Source of the DNA: Ailanthus altissimus
Taxonomy: Eukaryota > Streptophyta > Magnoliopsida > Sapindales > Simaroubaceae
DNA length: 64,000 nucleotides
NCBI GenBank assembly: GCA_946807835.1
Contig: OX327683.1
Span: 16,559,001-16,623,000, forward strand
Reading direction: 5' to 3'
This document shows positions 55,750 to 64,000 of the stretch, one piece after another. How positions within the stretch are numbered: the first letter of the stretch is position 1; each line of letters starts with the position of its first letter. Position numbers and translations under genes: made by a program. The notes under the pieces were generated by a model that was not told the DNA's origin, ran no database searches, and saw only the letters and a program-made list of their open reading frames with translations.

Positions 55750-58075
55750 AATATAACTGATCAAGTCATGAAGTTGAAGGCAAAAGGATTTTGAGGATAC
55801 ATTCCACATCTATTGGCATAAAGATGTTTTTAATGAGAACTTCATTCCAGCCACCTTAATGGTTTATAATTTCTGCAACTATAGTAGAATCATGCAAGAC
55901 CTTCAGAGGAACTAGTTTGATAGAAGTTTGCCTTGGTAAGCAGTTATCATGGTATGTTAATATTTTTCTCCTATCTTTAACTCTCCAACCTAGTCCAACT
56001 TTAAGAACATCCATGCCCCATAGAATGCTTCTCTATATATACAAAAGATTTTTTCCTTTTGAACTGTTTAAGAAGTTTGAATTTGGAAAATACCAAGCTT
56101 TAAGAGTACGGCCTATTAACAAGGAAGGATTCTACAAAATTCTTCAACAGAGCTTCTAGAAAGGCTTAATTAAAGGAGATCAACACTCTAAAGCCAAGTC
56201 CACCTTCACACTTAGGTTTATATAATGAGTTCCAAGAGAGCCAATGCATACATTTAGATTTGTCCTTATTACCCCACCAAGATTTTGCAGCTAGCCCTTT
56301 TATATCCTAACAAAAACCATTTAGAAGCTTGAAAATGCATACAGCATAAGTTGGAATGGCTTGAATAACTGCTTTATTTAAAATCTCATTTCTCCTAACA
56401 CAGAAAAAATTGGATTTTCAACCAGTTAATCAGCTAATGATTCTGGACTTGATCATACTAAAGAAGGTTGATCGATTCTAACCAATCATGGAGGGTAAGC
56501 CAAGATACTTTTCATATGATGAGACCACATCCAAGCCAAATATCTACTTGATGTCCATAATAATTTTCTCGTTCACAATTGGACTAAAAAACATTAAGGA
56601 TTTGTCTATATTGAAATACTGACCTGAGGCTACTATATATAGATTAAAAATTGATTTCACATGCCTGGAATCCTCCACCTTAGCTTTGGAAAAGATTAAA
56701 CTATCATCAACATATGATAGGTGAAAAATAATCAATCTATAATGATTAAAGACTCCCATGAATCTTTTTATCTATAACAGCCGTGTGAATCAAATAGGAT
56801 AGAGCTTCATTGCAAAGAAGAAAAAGATAAGGGGAAAGAGGGCATCCCTGTCGAAGTCCTCATTGAGGATAGAAATTTATTTAAAGTTGCACCATTAACA
56901 AGGACTTTGAAAGAGGCCGTGAATATGCATCTTAAGACAAGAGCAACCCATCTCCTTGAAAAGCCTAATTTTTATCATTATTTATTTTAAGAAAGACCAT
57001 TACATTATCTTAAATGCAACCAAGTCATTCCTTCTTACTCAATAGTTTCTAATGTGACGTAAGCATTCATATCCCACCACTATATTATAAGTCATTAGAT
57101 GTTGGGGAATGAAAAACTTAAGAAATGGAGACGATTTGATCAAGCACAAGTTTTAATTTGTTAGCTATAACTTGGGTGATGAGTTTGTGTATGGCATTAC
57201 ACAAACTTATCAGTCTATAATTAGAATCATCAAACACAATTTTAATACTTGATCTTTAATTGAGGACCAATGCTTTTAATAAAAATATGTAGGAAAATCA
57301 TCTAGACCTAGAGCTTTCAAAGGATGCATCTATAATAGAGCTGTTTGAATCTCCTTGCTATAAAAAGGTTTAATCGAGGGTACAGCTCATTTTTGCTATA
57401 ACCTGAGTCTTTAAACCCTCCAAAACTTTGTTCATGATTTCTATTCAAAGATGCGAATATTGAAATATGAGACAAAATCTTTCATAATTTGGTTTGGGCC
57501 TTCAACATAGACTTTGTTAGCATTTAGAATTCCACACACTTTGTTTTTCTTTGTCTGAAAGTTGCATAGGCATGAAAAAAATCAAAGTGTTTCGGTTCCC
57601 AAGTTGAAGCCACCTTAGATCTTTTCTTCCAATATAGTTTCTCTTTAAAAAGAAATTTATCAATCTGTCTTTCAACTTTTTTAATATCATCAAGAGATGA
57701 ACAAGCTTGATATCCTTTATTGATTTCTAAGAGTTAGTGGAAGAGCAAATTGAATTCCTTTACATGGTTACCATATTTGGCTGAGCTCCTTGATTTAAGA
57801 TGATTATGAGTGAGATTTTTTCAATTAAAAGCATACATCATTCTTAGAGGTGAAATTTTGTCCTTGACCATATTTCTTTCACTATACACTCTTCATTGTT
57901 ACTCAAGAATACTTCATACTGAAACCTTCTAAAGTGAGATTTTATTGTTGTTTTCCAAGCACCATTATATTTTTCAAAGTCAATTTGAATTGGGCAAATG
58001 ATTTCATCCCCTAGCCTCCTCATGATAGGCATAAAAATTATTGAAGATTTTTTTTCCATCTGTAATTATCGAATA
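55750..58075 (-). pseudogene. L1-type LINE remnant (endonuclease end and RT)
   Basis: Non-LTR retrotransposon RT used for target-primed insertion. On minus, 58059-57844 reads like the spacer after the endonuclease (K-S-H-F-R-R-F-Q-Y-E-V). The RT follows over 57600-56400 with decayed motifs: R-Q-G-C-P-L-S-P-Y-L-F near 56840, the catalytic block H-L-S-Y-V-D-D-S-L-I-F near 56720-56690 (YVDD), then S-G-Q-Y-F-N-I-D-K-S near 56625-56595. The thumb part has W-W-G-N-K-D near 56270 and G-G-L-G-F near 56200, with the W-R-x-x-L-W-G-type stretch near 56020. Frames change often. The missing C terminus may be the RNase H part at 49922-50579. Confidence 0.82.
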
Positions 58076-59890
58076 AATTGGTTAATTGGCGCAATATGCA
58101 TATCGTGCCAAATAAATAGGCGCAAAAAGTTTGGTACTATTTATTATAGTGGTACTGTTTAAATAGTGAAAAACGAATTTGTGCTCATTTTTGAATTATT
58201 TAGTTATAAAGTTAAAAAAATTTAAAATTAACTAAATAAGAAAATGGCTCCAAGAAATTGGCTATTCGCAAATAATTCTCTTAAAACTTTATATATGAAA
58301 TTGTTACATGAAACAATATTTTACTATCTTTATGCTATTTATAAGTTATATATATCTCTATATACCTTATTAAAATATATGGGTGATATTTATTAGTGCT
58401 GGCAAAATAATCTATAGGTATTTAAACTCAAGGGTCTCAACCCGATCAAGTCAGGTATTCGAGTTAGTTTTAAAAAATAATGGGTTGGATAAAATTTTAC
58501 TTGAATCATTCGGGTTAAATTTAGACTCGAATTATAAAATCTCAACCAAATCCGAATATCTGAAATATATATAACATATTACCTTAAAATAATCCAAACT
58601 ATTCAAATTCGGGTCAAAATTAAAATTTAAAGTTTTCTCTTCTCTGTCACTACTCGTTTATGAAATTTGCTTCTTGTTACGAATTGAAGATTGATGGTCG
58701 ATAAGAATAGAACATCTTTATAACAACATTATCGTCTATAAGTGAGCAAATCCTTATCTCTCTCGTTATTTTCCAATTTGGTTACAGGGAATTTGAAGAA
58801 AGATGAAAAATTAAGATATTGAAATGTTATAAATGGTTCGTTATGACGTTTTCAATTGCATATGTGTATTGAATTCACTGGACAGAAGATGGATTTATTC
58901 TTAATTGTGTATATAAGCTATGGTTTCTTATGTGAATCGGTTCCATAGCCATTTGTACGACAAAGTTTGATTTGTTAATGCATTTTTGTTCGGAAAAATG
59001 AATGAATCAATTCATTTATATAATTAGCTTAATGTTTGAGAAATGAAAGGACTCAATTCATTGTGTATAACCATAACTTTAATGTTAATACAATGCCCAA
59101 CTCAAGAATTTGCATGCAATTAGATTCGGCACTAACCAAAGTGCAAGGAAATTCATGTTGCTTACCCAAATTTTCATAAAAGATCATTTTGGTGTGAATT
59201 CGAATTCTTATGTTGTTTTGTTTATAAGTATTTAATAACAAATGTAGTCGAAGGTGATGGGTGTTATGTGCGTGTGCGTTGTACTATGAATAAATGTGTG
59301 TATTTTAAACAATTTAAATATTGCATGTCTTATATGTAACGCAGTAGAAATACACATTACATTATCTTATTGTACTAATGAGATTAGAAGACTCATACTT
59401 AAAGCGTGCTTATGAACAAATGTAGTTGTGAACGAAGTAGGCTTCCTTAAGCTAAACTGGTAGCTTTCCCTTTGAAATATTTAAAGTAACTTTTATTTCT
59501 AATAAATTTTTGTCTCTCAGACTATTAAAGTTAACATTTAACCTTTTAAAAAAACTGAAGCCAAATTAACTCTACCATTTCTCTTGGCCAAATTTATAGG
59601 CAATTTTTGCCTTTCTTTTAACCAATCAAAAGTAACTTGATAGCCATTTGCACAACCATGACAAGGCAACTATATTGCTTAAGTCATGTTGCATAAATTA
59701 GTGGCCATTTTGTGAGGCTATTAGTGGCTTAAAATATGACACTTTATGCTTTGTAAATTGAAACAAATTAAATCTGAATTTGTATCAAATAATTTCTGCC
59801 AATAAAGATCCAACAAATTGCTATTAGCTTTTGTTTAGCCAATCAAGTTTCAATAACATATTGATAACAAAAATTTATTAAATTTATATA
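58076..59890. other. Non-coding AT-rich stretch
   Basis: No gene recognised. Around 58385-58620 there are several cgggt/gggttg-type words of the kind found near hAT ends (for example aacccgatcaagtcagg), but no inverted ends or TSD could be fixed. Confidence 0.5.
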
Positions 59891-60194
59891 ATTAGACTCT
59901 AATTTTTTTATCTATACAGTGGTATGATCATTTTTGACAAAAAAAAGACTAAAAATAATCCAAAATGGTGAAGAGTGGCGGCGACCACCATCGTTAAACG
60001 GTGGGACTGTGACTTGCACTGCCTCTACAAGTGAATAGATATGCGGTCGCTCTATCCACCTTGCACCGCCCCACCGTTTAACAGAGGTTGGCAGTAACTG
60101 CCACCACTCTCCACAATTTTTGACCATTTTGTAGTCATTTGTTTTGCAAAAAATAATCTGACCATTGTGTAAATTAAGAAAAATTGAGTCTAAT
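59891..60194. mobile_element. Small foldback (MITE-like) element
   Basis: About 304 bp with ends attagactc...gagtctaat. The arms (59891-60000 and 60085-60194) pair along about 100 bases with mismatches, for example caaaatggtgaagagtggcg with cgccaccactct-like DNA on the right. The core is GC-richer and has its own inverted cgttaaacggtgg/ccaccgtttaa pair (about 59992 and 60070). No coding capacity; the minus ORF across it is incidental. TSD not resolved. Confidence 0.72.
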
Positions 60195-60720
60195 GATGTA
60201 AAATTCGATTTTTTTACTACTATTGTCGCCAAAAAACAGCGACCGATGGCCACTTTTTAACGATAATGCCAGTTTTATTTTTAATTTTTTAAATTTATTT
60301 TATTAAAAATATAACCAATTATATGATGACATGTGTCATTTGTAACAAATCATATAATGACATGTGTCCATTTACATATATTTTTGTATGTGTGTTATTA
60401 TTGGGGATAAAATGATAAAAGTATATTAAATGTATTTCCATCCAAATTGACAGCAAAAATTAACCGATTATGACAAAATTGAGTATTTTAGATCTAACAG
60501 GGGTAAAATTGTTAATTAGCCCAAAATATTAAGGTAAATTTGTCCTTATCCCTTTAAACAATTTAAAATATAATTAGAGTGAGTATTGTCAACGCTGTTA
60601 CGCTCCAGTACTCCTTATTTTGGTATACTCATTTCAACAACTTGAAATGCACCATTTAAGCCCCGAAACATCACCAATAATAATTTCACACATAAATAAC
60701 ACCCAAATCAACTCAAAAAT
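60195..60720. other. Non-coding stretch including a copia leader remnant
   Basis: About 60590-60720 directly follows the minus-strand PBS and so is probably the start of that copia leader. The rest is AT-rich. Two near-identical words atatgatgacatgtgt and atataatgacatgtgt (60322, 60353) form a short direct repeat. Nothing else is recognised. Confidence 0.45.
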
Positions 60721-60732
60721 GCCCTGATACCA
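60721..60732 (-). other. Primer-binding site of a minus-strand copia element
   Basis: Minus strand tggtatcagggc, three bases beyond the LTR end ...ctctca, one base from the tRNA-iMet complement TGGTATCAGAGC. Confidence 0.82.
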
Positions 60733-60735
60733 TTT

Positions 60736-63160
60736 TGAGAGTGATTTTACATCTAGGGTGTCTACATGTGAGTATTGTGTCTATCATTTTTAAAATATGC
60801 ATCACATACGTATCTTATATATCATAGTGTGCAGCGGAAGAGTAGAAATCTAATTTTTTAATGATAAACACAATAAGTTTTACATGTATCTCATAAATGT
60901 AAATAACATAGGAATTAAAAATTTATTACCTTGAAAAACCTTTAGTTTTTCATCGAAACGGAATATCGTGCGAAATGTTCTTGTTCACAATTCTAGTCCC
61001 CTAACTCGGTGGGCTTGAGAAAGCTAGAATAGCAGCTTTTTTAGTAAAGAATTCAATACTTAAATCATTTTTTCTTTCTTGTAGAATAGTTAGCCAAAAA
61101 GAAGAAGAATAGATAAAGTGTGTTTCCTATTCTCAACCCTTTGAGAGTTTTTCCTAACTCTTAGAAAATAAAAAATTCCTTACTTCTCTCTACCTTTACC
61201 CAATGGCCGAACCATACTCACAAAATGAGCAAAATTGTTCCTTTTATTCATTTCTTCATTTTTTCGAAAATGAGATAACAATGGTCCTATAAGTATGGCT
61301 CCAGCAATAAACAAACAAATGAAATGCATGTGATGAAAATAGTAGGCATGAACTTGGCCAAATTTGTTACTTAGGTGAAGAAACTATTTCTCCATTTTGG
61401 CAAGTGTATTCGGTTTTACCAACTAAAGGCTCCACATTTCATTTGTTTCATGTTTTATTATTTTATAATTATTTATAATAAATAATTGATAAAACATGTG
61501 ATGGATTTTGGGTGAAACACTTAACCAAATGAATCAACAAGCAAAAGAGAAACAATTTCAAATACTTGTATTTCACTCTTGGCCCCACCACTTACATTGG
61601 CCATGCATTAGTATTTCTTCTTTTATTAATTTAATTAACATTAAATCAATTAGAATCACATGCATTATGTCATAAATAATTGTTTGACGTCTATTAAACA
61701 ATAATATCATATATTATTATTATTATTTCGTTTAATAAATAAAATAATTATCTTACTTGTCCAATAAGTAAAGTCATTTTGGTAATTTTTAACTCAAACA
61801 ATAATTGACTCACAATGCACTACGTGTCAACATCTCATTGGTCAACAACTATTGTTAACTAATTGATGTACTTAACTCTTAAGTCTTGACACATGCACGG
61901 CCTGAGGAAAACTGAAGCAAATGTCCGGTTTGCTAAAATTTACTGGATTGAACTATTCAATCCGATACGCTGTCCCAGTGCACACTAAGTACACTTCATA
62001 TTGCGAGACTCTTAAGGTCCACACCTGATTTGTCAAATGAAACTGTTCTGTGAGTCTAAGATCGTTGCCCCACACATACGTCATGGATATTACAAATTAA
62101 CACAGTAGACCATACAAGTTGAGGTCATAGCACATATGTATAATTCTTCCGCCATCTATATCCTGGAGTAGCAGGAATATAGATTATCATCGTCAAATCC
62201 CCATGCACTTATCTGTTAACTTATCTCTGACACTTATCTCGATAAACAATATACACAAACACCTTTGCGATATTATTTTGACCCTATTGGAAACTCTTTT
62301 CCTGGGTTTGATGTTTATGGTCATAAATTTTTTTGAGATACAGTCTCAGAGCATCCAGATATACAATTCACCCATGTGAGCTAACGAATTTCATATCTAT
62401 GCACATCGAACTCTATGAGCATTGAACCATACTCAGTGACACATAGTAGTCAGACTATTAAAAGTCTCTGACATATGTGAACCAAAACATGGTGAATCAC
62501 TTACAAGCCCACCGTGGTGCTCAGGTCAAAGAACCATGTACACTACTCAACTCAAAAGGACCTACCATTGACGACTTCATGAGATGTCTATTAGGGTCCT
62601 TATTGAGCCTATTCAATATTCAATCTTACTAAATACCTGTATGCTATACGAACTTCTGGTAAGCTTATGGTCAATTGAGAACAACCATCTAGACCATTTA
62701 AGTATAGTATACGCTGGTCTATTAAAAAGGGTTCCACCGACAGACTTGCATTGGTAAATAAAATCAGGAACATTGTGTTTGAGAATACACGTGCATAATA
62801 ACATTTCTTAGCACCTATTGCAACTCCTTACAACTATGTTATTACTAAAGTACTCTTAGATCTATGTCCCATTATAGACAAGGTGCCAACTCTTAGATTT
62901 TGTTGACTTTTATAACTTACTAACTCTTAGTAGTGCTAACTGTTAGCAATTATAATTCTCAGCGTTGCTAACCTTTAGCGTTAGTCTAAACTCCTTTAAG
63001 TCAGATCTAAACTCTTTTAGATTATACAATATTTATAGCGTAACAAACGCTATACCATTTAATTAATAAAATTAGCAATTTAATAAATTTTACTATATAA
63101 ATATTATAAAATAAAATATTCATACAACAATGGGATGACACGTAAGCACAAATCTCAACA
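60736..63160 (-). repeat. Copia LTR copy 3 (5' LTR type, followed by PBS)
   Basis: 2425 bp; on minus it starts TGTTGAGATTTGTGCTTACG and ends cactctca, followed by a PBS. It shares the start block and much of its length with the copies at 38058, 43174 and 51932. Because the PBS follows it, it acted as a 5' LTR; the gag-pol that should follow is missing to the left of about 60590. Confidence 0.82.
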
Positions 63161-63660
63161 CATACATCATTATGTAAGTTTCAATAAACTAATGATATGG
63201 TGTCCAACACTAGTAAAGGAAGATTTGGTCATTTTTCCTTGAATACATGATTCACAAACTAGATAAGATTCTACGATCAAATTTGGTATTCGACTATCCT
63301 TAACTAGAGGGGATAGGTATTTAACGCCTATATGACCCAATCTCATATGCCACAATTCTGTTTCATTTAAAACTCCTGAACTACTAGTCGTGTTTACCTG
63401 TACATTTATGATATCTTATGTTGTATTCAATATATAATGACTATTAATTAATTGACAATTAGCTACCAAAATATTATGCATATTATATAAACATAAGGAA
63501 CGATTCCGTATATACATATGATAACTTATGAACACTTGAAATTACTCATTTAATAAGGGTTATACATCATTGTTTTATATTATTAGTGTCATTAATCTCT
63601 TTAACTTAGAAATGTTTACAATATTATTCCTAATTAATTTTTAACTGTTTTGTGATAGGT
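63161..63660 (-). pseudogene. Copia GAG-pre-integrase and protease-end fragment
   Basis: On minus, 63355-63170 reads M-W-H-M-R-L-G-H-I-G-V-K-Y and later C-E-S-C-I-Q-G-K-M-T-K, the conserved GAG-pre-integrase zinc region of copia elements. Upstream, 63660-63370 fits the decayed protease-integrase spacer. It closely resembles 42430-42640 of the other minus-strand copia element. It is cut at 63161 by the start of LTR copy 3. Confidence 0.83.
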
Positions 63661-64000
63661 TCAGTAAAATTGGCATAACTTTCTACCTAAAAATTCAATT
63701 GGAGTAATTCTTAATTTTATGAGGAACTGAGTTAATGGGATAAAATATTATATTTCATAAGAAATTTTGAAATTCGAGCATTTAGAGGGTTAAAAATGGC
63801 CTAGAATAGAATTGATCTGCAATACAGGCCCAGTCTAAATAGTCATTAGTATTTAGCTCATAATTAGAGAAATACATATGTAATACGTATGAGATAACTT
63901 AATTTCGAAAGATAAGAGATATATCTACAAATTTTATTTTTCGAGTGGAAGTTAATTCGAACCACATCAATTCTAAATTGAACAATCAAGTGATTGAATT
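63661..64000. other. Window edge, resembles the region at 2855-2925
   Basis: The stretch at about 63655-63725 (aggttcagtaaaattggc, cataactttc and following) matches about two thirds of positions of 2855-2925, which lies near the start of a probable gypsy-type LTR. It may be the beginning of another such LTR that continues outside the window. No coding sequence seen. Confidence 0.35.

Overview
This is repeat-rich, AT-rich plant nuclear DNA. I find no intact host gene, tRNA, rRNA or CRISPR array. Every recognisable coding remnant belongs to a plant transposable element: Ty1/copia, Ty3/gypsy (CRM-like and Tat-like), an L1-type LINE, and non-autonomous hAT and foldback elements. The species cannot be named from this window. 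The density of nested elements, the solo LTRs and a CRM-like element all suggest a heterochromatic, perhaps pericentromeric, position (inference).

Layout. (1) 1-5.9 kb: a decayed copia pol on +, a probable gypsy-type LTR and non-coding DNA. (2) 5.9-19.2 kb: a minus-strand non-autonomous Tat-like element (LTR, PBS and two tandem arrays, but no gag or pol). Its 3' LTR was split by a complete but dead CRM-like gypsy element (6117-13061, TSD GTTAG/GTCAG). Its satellite-like array was split by a solo LTR (14971-16456, TSD AACCT). (3) 20.6-33.2 kb: a second minus-strand Tat-lineage element. It keeps a PBS-like site, an integrase remnant, a tandem array, a gene remnant in antisense to pol, and a polypurine tract. 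It has lost gag-PR-RT, and its antisense gene is partly duplicated and interrupted by a 2.8 kb solo LTR. (4) 33.2-38 kb: a long-arm foldback element, an LTR-like repeat with ~217 bp internal repeats, a cluster of 22 bp palindromic arms and a third copy of the Tat-type LTR. (5) 38-46.8 kb: a minus-strand copia element whose left LTR is in the expected orientation, while the LTR on its right is inverted; the latter carries another solo LTR (45319-46654, TSD GCTTA). (6) 46.8-58.1 kb: a gag-like fragment, LTR-like repeats, and what looks like one minus-strand LINE split into RNase H (49.9-50.6 kb) and RT (55.75-58.1 kb) parts. The two parts are separated by a hAT-like element, a copia LTR and a hAT element inside that LTR. 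A 42-base poly(G) tract lies in the RNase H part. (7) 58-64 kb: non-coding DNA, a small foldback element, and a copia LTR with PBS that abuts a copia integrase fragment.

The elements do not cooperate as a pathway. They form a layered insertion record. In the CRM-like gag-pol all twelve premature stops I could place fit C-to-T or G-to-A changes of Gln, Arg or Trp codons, as expected of methylated, silenced DNA.
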